Source: Rhinopithecus roxellana
Lineage: Eukaryota; Chordata; Mammalia; Primates; Cercopithecidae
Assembly: GCF_007565055.1 (NCBI RefSeq)
Contig: NC_044559.1
Coordinates: 43,036,522 to 43,100,521, forward strand
Direction: 5' to 3'
DNA: 64,000 nucleotides
This document shows positions 33,832-44,780 of this stretch, one piece after another (the stretch's first letter is position 1; every line of letters starts with the position of its first letter). The notes below the pieces were generated by a model. It was not told the origin of the DNA and made no database searches. It saw only the letters and a list, made by a program, of their open reading frames with translations. The translations under genes were made by a program, and so were the position numbers.

Positions 33832-33861
33832 ATCATCACCATCATCATCATCATCATCATC
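33832..33861. repeat. (ATC)10 microsatellite on a MIR 3' end
   Basis: Thirty bases of atc units with one interruption (atcacc), directly continuing the 3' end of the MIR. Such tails are a common seed for trinucleotide repeats. Confidence 0.92.
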
Positions 33862-35119
33862 AAAAACAATCATGTGAAAGTACTCGGTGGATTGCAGGGT
33901 TCTATGCACATGGTAGTTGTAGAAAGGAGGTGTTCTGTTGAGAGACTCAAGGTATCTTAATGCTGTGCATGTCATTTAATAACCAATCAGATGCATGTTC
34001 CCAGCCTTAGAAACAGTCGCATGACAGTCTTAGGACTACCAAGGCATAGGACAGGCAGGGAGAAAGGAAAGACAATATCATCTACTTTGCTACCAACATA
34101 CTTCCTTGGAGGAGAATGGGCTGAAGGGAACGTGAAGTGTGTTTATTAAATAAATTTTCAGTCATTTCTTTGGAAGGGTAAGGCATTTAGAGCAGGAAGG
34201 GCACCCTTGAAGATGGAAAACATTTATCATGAGGATGTCCAAACTTGATACCTGTCCTGCAGAGATCTGAGCCCCCATCTCCCCCATGTCCGTCACACAT
34301 CAGGAGATACATCTCAATGTCTAAGTGAGTCACTTTAACCCAATTCCCCAGACCCTGTGGCCATAGCTCAGTTGCTTGAGAACAAACTAGGAGATGCAGC
34401 TGCCAGCTGAAAGTTACAGGTTGCTTCCATTAACCCGCCAGTGACTACACTTGACACAGAAGAATGGGTCTCAACCTCCCATGTCTGGTGATAGATTGAA
34501 GAAGTTCAATTTGCTTGAAGTTACACTTGGTGGGAACCTTATTACCACATCTGTCATGACAATCTTCTGTTCTGTCTGCTTGCATGTTCCTGGAGAAGCT
34601 CTGAACTGCAGAGTTAAGTCTCTGCTTTCTTGAGCTACTGAATTCTCAGAGGTGACCAAGAAATGGCTATTCTCAGATTGGGGTGGTCTTATCCTGGTAT
34701 TGTTTGGAGAACTTCACAGGGTAATGTAGGTGGGGTGGTCTCCTTAGTCACATGGTCTGTGGATTGGTCCCTCTCTCTGGGTTGACACTCTGAGGTCACA
34801 TATACCCTTACAAGCCAATTTAATGCATACAGCTTGAATAGGAGTTCATTCAATTCAGGAGAACTATTTGTTTGTGTGTGGAGGGGGGTGGAGGGGGAAG
34901 GGGTAGATGGAAAAATTCTTAGTCCAATATTTTTTTTTGGTTGCTAGTAAGAAAAACCCAATGCACACTGCAGTAAATAAAAATTTACTGGCATCTTCAG
35001 CCTTAAGTCCAGAAGGCAAATCCCCACCTTGAAATAAACTTGTGAAATGACACTGAGTTACTGAACATTGATTCCTCCCTTATCTCGGTTAAGCCTTCAC
35101 ACCTTGTTGGTGGATTGTT
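33862..35119. other. Non-repeat DNA with a G-rich tract
   Basis: About 1.26 kb with no recognised element. At 34880-34905 a run of ggaggggggtggagggggaa with another g4 has the look of a possible quadruplex. A T-run lies at 34930-34937. Confidence 0.4.
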
Positions 35120-35880
35120 TCCATTTCTTCCTAAGTGGCCTGCCCCTTCCAGCATTTATTTGTTGTAATCTGTCCTCTACCCTGCTTCCAGGCTAATCTT
35201 TCTAGAATGGTACTTTTATTGTGTCATTCTCCTGCCCTAAAACTTTCAATGATTTCCTTGTATCTACTAATGAAATCTAAAATCTTTTTTTTTTCTTTTG
35301 AGACTGAGTCTCACTCTGTTGCCCAGGCTGGAGTGCAGTGTCATGATCTCGGCTCACTGCTGCAAGCTCCTCCTCCTGGGTTCACCCCATTCTCCGACCT
35401 CAGCCTCCTGAGTAGCTGGGACTGCAGGCATCCGCCACCACTCCCAGCTAATTTTTGTATTTATTAGTAGAGATGGGGTTTCACCGTGTTAGCCAGGATG
35501 GTCTCGATCTCCTGACCTTGTGATCCACCCGCCTTGGCCTCCCAAAGTGCTGGGATTACAGGCGTGAGCCACCACGCCTGGCTGAAATCTAAAATCTTAA
35601 CCTGGCTGTCTATGCTTTCTGTAGTCTGGCTCCGGCCAACCATTCCAAAGTTATGGCCCATTGTGCTTAGACTCAAAATCAGTCTTCCAGCCACTGCAAT
35701 TTTCTCTCTGATCCTTGTTCTGGCTCTACCCCTTTGCTCTCCCTGGTCCCCTTACCTGGAATGTCCTTCCTTTCTCAGCTGCACCCTTATTAGCCCCTCT
35801 CACAAGGCTTACAGGTCCTTGTTTTCCCTGCCAGTCCTGACCACAAGGATCTCACATTTTACAATCCCCTCAAGAGGACT
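35120..35880 (+). mobile_element. L2 ORF2 3' part, split by AluY
   Basis: The words tctttctagaatggtacttt, gtcattctcctgccctaaaa and aatgatttccttgtatctac, then after the Alu aacctggctgtctatgcttt, ggctctacccctttgctctc and cctggaatgtccttcctttc follow the L2 3' coding region in plus orientation. The frame is broken. Confidence 0.8.
35287..35582 (-). mobile_element. AluY-like element, full length, antisense
   Basis: It carries the Y-type antisense words tagccaggatggtctcgatc, tcctgaccttgtgatccacc and gctgcaagctcctcctcctg. It has a perfect 16-bp target-site duplication, tgaaatctaaaatctt, at 35271-35286 and 35583-35598. It looks like the youngest complete Alu in the window. It interrupts an L2. Confidence 0.95.
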
Positions 35881-36449
35881 CTGGATTTTAGCATAATTAT
35901 AGTCATGCATCAATGACTGACCAGCTTCTCATAAGATGATTTTAATGGAGCTGAAAAATTCAGCTATGACCTAGTGACATTGTAGTTGTTGTAAATGTCT
36001 TAGCACAATGCATTACTAAGGTGTTTATGGTCATGCTGGTATAAACAAACCTACTGCGCTGCCAGTTATATAAAAGTCTAACATACACAATTACGTATAG
36101 GACATAGTACTTGATAATGATAATAAATGGCATTGTTACTGGTTTATTTATTTCCTATATTATACTTTTTATTGTTATTTTAGAGTGTATTCCTTCTATT
36201 TATAAAAAAAAAAAAAAAGGAATTAACTCTAAAACTGCCTCAGGCAAGTCTTTCAGAAGGTATTTCAAAAAAAGGCATTGTCATCATAGAGACAACAGCT
36301 CCATGTGTGTTATTGCACCTGAAAACCTTCCAGTGGGACAAGATGTGGAGGGTGGAAGACAGTGATGTTAATGATCCTGTCCCTGTATTGGCCTAGGCTA
36401 ATGTGTATGTTAGTGTCTTAGTTTTTGTTTTTATTTTTTTAAGAGATGG

Positions 36450-36811
36450 TGTATTAGTCCGTTTTCACACAACTGACAAAGACATGCCCAAGACTGGGCA
36501 ATTTATAAAGAAAAAGAATTTTAGTGGACTCACAGTTCCACGTGGCTGGGGAGGCCTCAAAATCATGGCGGAAGGCAAAAGGTACATCTTACATGGTGGC
36601 AGACAAGAAAGAATGAGATCCTAGTGAAAGGGGTTTCCCCTTATAAAACCATCAGATATCATGAGACTTGTTTACTACCATGAGAACAGTATGGGGGAAA
36701 CCACTCCCATGATTCAATTATCTCCCACCAGGTCCCTCTCACAACACATGGGAATTATGGGAGCTACAATTCCAGATGAGAGTTGGGTAGGGACACAGCC
36801 AAACCATATCA
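36450..36811 (-). repeat. THE1 3' LTR, complete
   Basis: Antisense: tgtattagtccgttttcaca, gggcaatttataaagaaaaa, cacagttccacgtggctggg, caggtccctctcacaacaca, and the end gacacagccaaaccatatca. At about 362 bp it is close to full THE1 LTR length. MaLR LTRs contain promoter elements, but no current activity can be judged. Confidence 0.92.
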
Positions 36812-38392
36812 TTCCACCCTGGCCCCTCCCAAATCACATGTCCTCACATTTCAAAACCAATCATGCCTTCCCAACAGTACCCCAAAGTCTTAACTCATTT
36901 TAGCATTAACTCAGAAGTCTATGGTTCAAAGTCTCACTTAAGACAAGGCAAGTCCTTTCCGCCTATGAGCCTGTAAAATCAAAAGCAAGTTAGTTACTTT
37001 ATAGATACAATGGGGGTACAGGCATTGGGTAAATACAGCTCTTCCAAATGGGATAAATTGGCCAAGACAAAGGGGCTACTGGTCCCATGCAAGTCCGAAA
37101 TCCAGCAGGGCAGTCAAATCTTAAAGCTCCAAAATGATCTCTTTTGACTCCATGTCTCATATTCATATCATGCTGATGCAAGAGATGGGCTCCCACAGTC
37201 TTGGACAGCTCTGCCTCTGTGGCTTTGCAGGGTACAGCCTCTCTCCTGGCTGCTTTCACAGGCTGCCATTGAGTGTCTGCAGCTTTTCAAGGTGCACAGT
37301 GCAAGCTTTTGGTGGATCTACCATTCTGGGGTCTGGAGGACTGTGACCCTCTTCTTACAGCTCCACTAGTTGGTGCCCCAGTAGGGACTCTGTGTGGGGG
37401 CTCGGTTAGAGCCCACATTTCCCTTCTGTACTGCCCTAGCAGAGGTTCTCCATGAGAGCCCCACCCCTGCTGCAAACTTCTGCCTGGACTTCCAGGACAT
37501 CCATTGTTTCCATACATCCTCTGAAATCTAGGCAGAGGTTCCCTAACCTCAATTCTTGACCTACCTATGCACCTGCAGGCTCAACACCATGTGGAAGCTG
37601 CCAAGGCTTGGGGCTTGCGCCCTCTGAGGCTATGGCCCGAGCTGTATCTTGGCCCCTTTTAGCCATGGCTAGAGTGGCTGGGATGGATGACACCAAGTCC
37701 CTAGGCTGCACACAACAGGGGCACCTTGGGCCTGGCCCATGAAGCCATATTTTCCTCCTAGGCCTCCAGGCCTGTGATGGGAGGGACTGCCGCAAAGGTA
37801 TCTGACATGCCCTGGACACATTTTCCACAGTATTTTGGTGATTAACATTTGGCTTCTAGTTACTTATGCAAATTTCTGCAGCCAGCTTGAAATTCTCCTC
37901 AGAAAATGGTTTTTTCTTTTCCATTTCATCATCAGGCTGCTAATTTTTCAAACTTTTATGCTCTGTTTTCCTTTTAAAACTGAAAGCTTTTAACAGTACC
38001 CAAGTCACTTCCTGAATGCTTTGCTTCTTAGTAATTTCTTCTACCAGATACCCTAAATCATCTCCTTCAAGTTCAAAGTTCCACAAATCTCTAGGGCATG
38101 GGCAAAATGCCACCAGTCTCTTTGCTAAAACGTAGCAACAGTCACCTTTACACTAGTTCACAAGTTCCTCACCTCCATCTGAGACCACCTCAGCCTGGAT
38201 TTCATTGTCAGTATCATTATCAGCATTTTGGTCAAAGTCTTTCAAGTTTCTAGGAAGTTCCAAACCTTCCCACATTTTCTTGTCTTCTTCTGAGCCCTCC
38301 AAACCATTCCAACCTCTGCCTGTTCCCCAATTCCAAAGTCGCTTCCACATTTTCGGGTATCTTTACAATAGCACCCACCTTACCAGTTTTAC

Positions 38393-38568
38393 TGTATTAG
38401 TCTGTTTTCACACTGCTGATAAAGATATATGCAAGAATGAATAATTTATAAAGAAAAAGAAGTTTAATGGACTCACAGTTCCACATGGCTGGTGAGGTCT
38501 CACAATTGTGGTGGAAGGCAAAAGGCATGTCTTACATGATGACAGAAAAGAGAGAATGAGACATTTCT
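38393..38568 (-). repeat. THE1 5' LTR, truncated to about 176 bp
   Basis: It matches the first half of the other LTR in this orientation, then stops at gacagaaaagagagaatgag. The expected remaining half, including the LTR 5' end and a 5-bp target duplication, is absent. A deletion joining LTR to Alu is the simplest cause. Confidence 0.88.
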
Positions 38569-38887
38569 CACTGTCACCCAGGCTGGAGAGCAGCAGCATG
38601 ATCACAGCTCACTACAGCCATGAACTCCTGGGTTCAAGGGATCCTCCTGCCTCAGCCTCCTGAGTAGCTGGGACTAGAGGCCTATGCCACTAAGCCCAAC
38701 TAATTAAAATAAAATTTTTTTAGAGATGGAAATCTTGTTGCCCAGGTTGATCTTGAAATGGCCTCAAGTAATCCTTCCTCCTCAGCCTCCCAAGTAATTG
38801 GGATTACAGGTGTGAGCCACTGCACCCTGCTCTGTCTCAGTTTTTAACAACATTATTTTAAAAAGTAAAAAAACAAAAAACAAAAAA

Positions 38888-39205
38888 AAGCAAAAGCCAG
38901 ATGTGGTGGCTCATACCTGTAGTCCCAGCACTTTTGGAGACTAAGGCAGGTAGATTGCTTGAGTCACGGAGTTCAAGACCAGTCTGGGCGACATGATAAA
39001 ACTCTGTCTCTACCAAAAATACAAAAGATTAGCGAGGCATGGTGGTGCACACCTATATTTCCAGCTATTTGGGAGGCTGAGGTAGTGAGGATTAACTGAG
39101 TCTGTGAGGTTGAAGCTGCAGTGAGCTGTGATTGCGCCACTGAATTCCAGCCTGGGTGACAGAGTGAGATCCTATCTCAAAACAAAAACAAAAACAAAAA
39201 CAAGA
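38888..39205 (+). mobile_element. AluJ, full length, with (CAAAA)-rich tail, inside Tigger
   Basis: It starts gccagatgtggtggctcata and ends agatcctatctcaaaacaa with a tail of caaaa units. Tigger A-rich sequence lies on both sides. The J-type features gattgcttgagtcacggagt and gaggttgaagctgcagtgag mark it as old. Confidence 0.92.
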
Positions 39206-40378
39206 AAAAAAGAAAAAAAGTTAAAGTAGAAAAAAACATAGAGTAATAATATAAAGAAAGGAAATATTTTTGTACAGCTGTACAACATGTTTGTGTTTAA
39301 AGCTATGTTATTACAAAAGTATCAAGGTTCTTAAAATAGAATTAAAACATGAAAAAGTTACATAAGCTAAGATTAATTTATTATTGAAGAAATAAAATAA
39401 GAATACATTTTTATAAATTTAGTGTAGCCTAAGCGTATGATGTTTAAATGTCTACAGTAGTGTACCGTAAGCTCCTAGGCCTTCACATTCACTCTCCACT
39501 CACTCACTGACACTCACTCAGAGCAACTTCCTGTCCTGCAAGCTCCAATCTTGATCAGTGATCTATACATGTGTACCTTTTAAATATCTTTTATATGGTA
39601 TTTTGACTGCACCTTTTCTATGTTTGGATATATTTATATGCACAAATACTCACCGTTGTGCTATCATTGCCCACAGTATTCAGTACAGTAACATGCTCTA
39701 CAGGTTTGTAACCTGGGAGCACTAAGCACTAGTCTATCCTGTATAGCCTAGGTGTGTAGTAGCACATCTATGTTTGTGTAAGTTCACTCTACGATGTTTG
39801 CACAGTGATGTATTTCTCAGAATGTATCTCCATGGTTAAGCAAATTATGACTATATATTCACTTTGAGAGTTCAAAGGAATTTAGCCGGGATAATTAAGT
39901 CTGTAAGAATCCCTTCTGTGACAGAAGTGGATGGGTTATCTAGTTGTTAAACTTGTGAGTTGCAGAGTTGAACTAGCAGGGTTGAGTCTTAGCTTTGTTA
40001 GTTATTAGCCATTAGCCTTGGTTTTCCTCTTCTGAAATTGGTGATGATATCAGTACATACCTAGAAGATGAAATGAGTCTACAACTGTCAAGCAAGTAGC
40101 AAAGAGCTTGGAAAAAAGTAAACACTTGAGGACAGGTCACTGTGTTCATCCCATTGTCACCTACCTCCCGCCTCTGCTTGAGAGATGGCTATCTCCATTT
40201 TCACGGATGCTCATTGCTTAGTTTGGTAGCCTGAAGTCTTAGAAAGTTCTTCATTTATGGAGCTGCAATTTGTCTATTTCTACCTCAAAGTCATTGGTCC
40301 TTGTTTTGCCCTCTGAAATGACACAAGAGTCAGGAAAATCTCTTCTCTGTAAGATGGTTTCTCAAATATTGAAGGTAG

Positions 40379-40722
40379 TGCTATGGTATGAATGTTTGTG
40401 TCCTCCTAAAATTTATATGCTGAAACCTAATACCCATTGTGCTTGTATTAAGAGGAGGGGCCTTTGGGAGGTGATTAGGTCATGCATGGGTGCAATGCCC
40501 TTATAAACGAGATCTAGGGGAGCTTTTTTACCCCGTTCTACCATGTAAGGACACAGTGAGACGGCACCATCGGTAAGAAATAGGCCCTTACATAACACGG
40601 AATCAGCTAGCTCGTTAATCTTAGACTTCCCATCCTCCAGAACTGTGAGAAATAAATGTGTGTTATTTATAAACCACCAAGTTTATGGTATTTTTGTTAT
40701 AGCAGCCTGAACAGACTAGACA
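40379..40722 (+). mobile_element. MLT1-type MaLR solo LTR, nearly complete
   Basis: The order tgctatggtatgaatgtttg, tgctgaaacctaatacccat, ctttgggaggtgattaggtc, gacacagtgagacggcacca, cctccagaactgtgagaaat and atagcagcctgaacagacta is MLT1. An AATAAA-type polyadenylation signal is present (gaaataaatgtgtg). The TG..CA ends are intact. Confidence 0.92.
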
Positions 40723-41884
40723 GGTGACTACTATGTCCCCATGAAATATATTCTGTAGGTATAACTCTCTGTTTCCTGCCATCATTCCTCAAATGCATGG
40801 TTTTGAGAGCCTTGGTTTTTGGTTTGAGTATAACATTGGTCAGAACAACACCCTGCCACTCATTCCTTTTGAATTTAAAACTTATTGATCTATCTTCAGC
40901 TGCCGATAGAACAACAGAACACATCAGCCTCTTCGTACCAAAGAAGGACAATGTGTCAATTTTAGAATACGATGTAATGGACACACAGCCCATCTAATCC
41001 TCTGGGAATTCTAAAGTCTACTCTTTCTATCATTTTTTACAGGTCATTAGAGAGCAACATGCCCAAATCACGTGAGCATATGCTCTTACATGATGTTTTT
41101 TCTGAGTTATGTTGAAAATCCATTTCTCATTCTTTTCATATGAAAGCAGTGCTATCAAATCTTGTTTGCTCTTTGTATAAAGCCGTTTGTGCCAACTCTC
41201 TCTTCTCTTTGTCTATACAGTTCCCCTGGGAATCTGTCTGTGACCGCGGAGACCTCACACCGTGAGAAGGGACTATGCCCCCTTGGCCTATGCACCAGTT
41301 AGGCTCCCTCACCTGACCATTAGAGAGCACCTTGACAGAGAGCTGTTAGGGGCTGCCCATCCTTCTCTGCGTGTCCGATGATCAAAGTAAAGAACTCTAG
41401 TTTGTCTTAGTTTTTAACTCTTTAAAGTTTTTCTAAGGGTAGCTTCAGGCATAGGGAAAGGAAATGTTTTCATAGCTCTGCTGGACATTTGGGGATTTTG
41501 AATTTCTTTGGAATTCGGAGACCTTAGCATTTTGTGGGATCCCATCCCCTTTATATTATGCCGGTTCCCATTTGCTTTCATCTGTGTAGCTAATTAAGCA
41601 CTTCATGCATTAATTTTATAGAGGTTAATAACAATATTAGGACAGATGATGTCTCAGCTATGGTACCTGTATGTAGAGCTCCCTGTAGACAAGATGGCCT
41701 GTTTGTTTTTGCAGAGACCAAACAATCTTAATTTTGAGAATACCAAAATGAAATGGAAGACAGTTTTGCACACACAGTGAGGAAAGAGTGGAAGACTCTG
41801 GCAATCCATAGCCAAGTCCAGTAGCCAAAGGATTTCCAGAAGGACTCTGACATTTCTTCCTAAGGAACCCATTGGCTGTGACAA
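40723..41884. other. Non-repeat DNA, no gene seen
   Basis: About 1.16 kb. Overlapping frames on opposite strands at 40697-40997 (98 and 66 codons) show no domain. Confidence 0.45.
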
Positions 41885-42028
41885 ATGTCAGGCGGGTTGG
41901 TAACCTGAGCCCATCTTACCCCTTGCCACAGACCTCCATGCCATTCCTTCCAACTTAATTTCAGCCTAAGGGATGCTTTTAAGAAGATTTTAGAGCATGA
42001 AAACATCTCCTCGAAAGAATTGTAGTTA
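41885..42028 (+). repeat. 144-bp direct repeat, copy 1
   Basis: Runs from atgtcaggcgggttggtaac to gaaagaattgtagtt. It aligns to 42704-42846 with four substitutions and one single-A indel. It is not a repeat family I know. Immediate flanks of the two copies differ (ctgtgacaa versus catgaatc on the left). Confidence 0.95.
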
Positions 42029-42077
42029 GGAATTCTAAATACCTTAACTGAAATATTTATTAATATTATAGAAAAGA

Positions 42078-42427
42078 AGTATTAGTCCATTTTCATGCTG
42101 CGATAAAGACATACCTGAGACTGGACAATTTACGAAATAAGGAGGTTTAATGGACTTACAGTTCCACGGGGCTGGGGAGGCCTCACAATCATGGCAGAAG
42201 GCAAGGAGGAGAAAGTCACGTCTTACATAGATGGAGGCAGACAGAGAGCTTGTGTGGGAAACTTCCGTTTTTAGAACCATGAGATCTCATAAGACTTATT
42301 CACTATCATGAGAACAGGATGGGAAACACCCACCCCCATAACATAACTACCTCCCACTGGGATGTGGGAATTATGGGCGTTACAATTCAAGATGAGATTT
42401 GGGTGGGGACACAGCCAAACCATATCA
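42078..42427 (-). mobile_element. MST-type MaLR solo LTR, antisense
   Basis: The order tattagtccattttcatgct, acctgagactggacaattta, cacagttccacggggctggg, cactatcatgagaacaggat and gacacagccaaaccatatca is an MST LTR reversed. It has a short deletion near the cctcccactgggatgtgg segment. It lies between the two copies of the 144-bp repeat. Confidence 0.92.
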
Positions 42428-42703
42428 GAAATCCACAATTATTTTGACAGAGAAAAACTCTTTGATGCAGTGCAAAGGGTAGCCTTGGTAGGTGCCCCCC
42501 ATCCAGCTCAGTTCCAGCCCCTTAAGCCCCCACCCTGTTCACTCTCCCCCTCCTCGAAGACTCATTTGTCACCATTATGTGGGTGTCATGTTCGGTGATG
42601 AAGTGCATTCTTGCCCTTTGCCTTGGCAGCTGTGTGCAGGAACAGGCATGGCCACAGAGGTGAGAGGGAGGCTGGGCTTCTCATTGCTCAAGGCTCATGA
42701 ATC

Positions 42704-42846
42704 ATGTCAGGCGGGTTGGTAACCTGAGCCCATCTCACCCCTTGCCACAGACCTCCATGACATTCCTTCCAACTTAATTTCAGCCTAAGGGATGCTTTTA
42801 AGAAGATTTTAGAGCACGAAAACATCTCCTTGAAAGAATTGTAGTT
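42704..42846 (+). repeat. 144-bp direct repeat, copy 2
   Basis: The same sequence as 41885-42028, about 819 bp downstream, with differences at ctcacc/cttacc, gacatt/gccatt, gcacg/gcatg and cttg/ctcg. The between-copy sequence (42029-42703) is not repeated after copy 2. Confidence 0.95.
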
Positions 42847-43250
42847 GCATTAAAAAGTAATTATCAGAGCTTAGGGGTATAGATCTGCTGCCATATTTTA
42901 CGTGCAGAGCAATTCATCTCCCAGACCCTGAAACATCATTATGTAATAGGTTAAGGACACCAACCCAGGGGATACTGGGAAAAAGGTAGTAAAATCACCA
43001 AACCCTGGGAAATGACGAGCAATATGATTATGACAAAATAGCTCTGCCCTCCTGCTACAGCAGTTTCTAATATAATACAATTTAAAAATAGCATGTCCTC
43101 AATGAGCCCATGCATAAAAGTGTGGGTAAATTTAGTTTATCTGGTACCTCCAGGCTAAATGTGATATTTATCTTTGAAAGACTTGACTTTTTTTGGCATA
43201 AAGAACCAGCTGTTATAATGAGAAAAAAGATGACATGTTTCCAAGTGTCC
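42847..43250. other. Non-repeat DNA, no gene seen
   Basis: Unique AT-rich sequence after the second repeat copy. Nothing recognisable. Confidence 0.45.
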
Positions 43251-43769
43251 ATGTCATGTACAGCACTGTGCCAAGTATTCACGTGTGTTATTTGAGTCTT
43301 ACAGTAAACTAATAAAGGTGAATATTGCTATTTATTGCTATTCTATGGTTGAGGAGTCTGTGAGAATCAGAATGTTTTTGGTTGTAGATAACACGAAACA
43401 ACGCCATTGGCTTAAACAAGAATATATTATTTCAAGTAACTCAAAGATCCAAAGTGAATGGTGGGCTTGAGTCAGAAATTCAACAGTGATGTCATAGTTT
43501 CTTTTTATGTCTCTGCTTTCTAGAAGTGCCACTTCATCCTTTCATGGTTCCAAGACGGCTGCCAGAAGCTCCCAGGACATCATGCTTCCTTGTTCACATC
43601 CAGAGAGATGTATTTATCCCAACATTTTCTTTGAGTACTTCTGATTGGATTAGCTTAGGTCACATGGTTATGGTGGAATCAGTGACATGGTCTGGATGAT
43701 GGAATGAGTTGACTGGCTTAGTTTAGATCACTTGTGCTACACCCTGGAGCTGATGTTAGAGTCAGTATT
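43251..43769. other. Old MIR/L2 scrap, then unclassified ancient repeat candidate
   Basis: At 43258-43345, gcactgtgccaagtattcac and acagtaaactaataaaggtg resemble an antisense MIR/L2 end. At 43370-43765, words such as cattggcttaaacaagaata, agacggctgccagaagctcc and gattggattagcttaggtca recall a widespread old mammalian repeat that I cannot name with confidence. Confidence 0.4.
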
Positions 43770-44113
43770 TGATATGGTTTGGCTCTGTGTTCCCACCCAA
43801 ATCTCATCTCAAATTGTAAATCTCACGTGTTGAGGGAGAGACCTGATAGTTGGTGATTGGATCATGGTGATGGTTTCTCCCATGCTATTCTCAAAAGATC
43901 TGGTGGTCTTAAAAATGTGGCACCTCCCCTCTCTCGCTCTTTCCTGCTGCCATGTAAGACATGCGTTGCTTCCCCTTGGCCTTCCTCCATGATTGTAAGT
44001 TTCCTGAGGCCTCCCAAGCCATGTGGAACTGTGAGTCAATTACGTCTCCTTTCTTTATAAATTACCAAGTCTTGGGTAGTTTATTTTAGCAGTGTGAGAA
44101 TGTACTAATAACA
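43770..44113 (+). mobile_element. MST-type MaLR solo LTR
   Basis: It opens tgatatggtttggctctgtg and closes gagaatgtactaataaca. Internal words gcatgccatgtaagac-like (ctgccatgtaagacatgcg), ccaagccatgtggaactgtg and tttataaattaccaagtctt fit MST. The 5-bp duplication gtatt (43765-43769) against gtgtt (44114-44118) supports an intact insertion later reduced to one LTR. Confidence 0.92.
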
Positions 44114-44189
44114 GTGTTCTTCAGTCCATGAGGATCCCAAATGGAAGCCCAGGGAATGGTAGCTGGGGACAACCCCAGATGTTCACTGG

Positions 44190-44290
44190 GGCCAGGGGCA
44201 TTAAGTAACTGACTGGTCCATGATTCACACAGGTAATCGGTGACAGAGCCTGAATTTGAACTCAGGTAGTCTTACTCAAGAGCCCTTTCT
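44190..44290 (-). mobile_element. MIR SINE fragment, antisense
   Basis: The words attcacacaggtaatcggtg, acagagcctgaatttgaact and caggtagtcttactcaagag are the reverse MIR 5' half (gattcgaacccaggcagtctg). Confidence 0.75.
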
Positions 44291-44454
44291 CTGACCTTCT
44301 AGATTCTCCAACTCTTAAAGTCTTGTAATAAATATCTTACACATATATCTTATGGTTTCTTTACTAAGAATGTCACTCTGTACCTAAGTGATACTAACTT
44401 TTGGCAAACAATAATTCCAGAAAATCATAGAATGTATCATCTTATGGTGTGAAG

Positions 44455-44690
44455 TGGTAGTAAGGGCACTGGGTTAAGAACTAAGACTTGGTCCCCTGTT
44501 AACCTTGGACACGTTTCTTACCTCCCAGAGCCTTTGTTTTCCTCACTGGCAAATGAAGGGTGATGACTCCCCTTACATACCTAGCTGTGTGGTTCTAGGG
44601 GTCAAGCAAGACAGTGTGGTTTGAAGAACCTGAAAAGCACTAAATGTTTATGAGCACATAAATTATTATCACTATACATAGGATTGTGAT
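44455..44690 (+). mobile_element. MIR SINE
   Basis: The words aagggcactgggttaagaac, ttaaccttggacacgtttct, gcctttgttttcctcactgg, caaatgaagggtgatgac and gcacataaattattatcac form a fairly long MIR in plus orientation. Confidence 0.7.
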
Positions 44691-44780
44691 CTATTTTGTT
44701 CCAAATATGAGAACATAACACTTTTTTTTGAATTTGTTGAATTTGTTAAATTTTCTTTCTTTTTTTTCTCTGTATAGACT

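Larger units (their letters stand above)
36450..38568 (-). mobile_element. THE1 (MaLR) element, antisense, one LTR truncated
   Basis: Its 3' LTR is 36450-36811, internal sequence 36812-38392 (about 1.58 kb, the usual THE1 internal length) and 5' LTR 38393-38568. The LTRs read tgtattagtccgttttcaca and tgtattagtctgttttcaca from their shared edge. The second is cut after about 176 bp, at gagagaatgag, where Alu sequence begins. The internal region has no intact gag or pol frame, as is usual for MaLR elements. Confidence 0.93.
36427..38832 (-). mobile_element. Old Alu split by THE1, antisense
   Basis: The tail side is 36427-36449 (ttttatttttttaagagatgg). The body resumes at 38569 with tctcactgtcacccaggctg and ends near 38830 with gagccactgcaccctgc. 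The target-site duplication is tgtcttagttttt (36414-36426) against tgtctcagttttt (38833-38845), with one mismatch, so this Alu sat in the Tigger before THE1 arrived. Confidence 0.85.
35897..39858 (+). mobile_element. Tigger-type DNA transposon carrying nested Alu, THE1 and second Alu
   Basis: Tigger blocks are 35897-36426, 38846-38887 and 39206-39858. Words in consensus order: gtcatgcatcaatgactga, ttttaatggagctgaaaaat, caaacctactgcgctgccag, ccttccagtgggacaagatg, tattggcctaggctaatgtg, tttttgtacagctgtacaac, tagtgtagcctaagcgtatg, agagcaacttcctgtcctgc, cagtattcagtacagtaaca and agcaaattatgactata. The terminal repeats (tagtcatgc and atgacta) are partly kept. The family may be Tigger3 or a close relative. 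No intact transposase frame remains. Confidence 0.85.

Noticed and set aside
36812..38392. Possible retroviral coding genes inside THE1
   Set aside because: THE1 internal regions are non-coding relics, and the frames here are short and broken.
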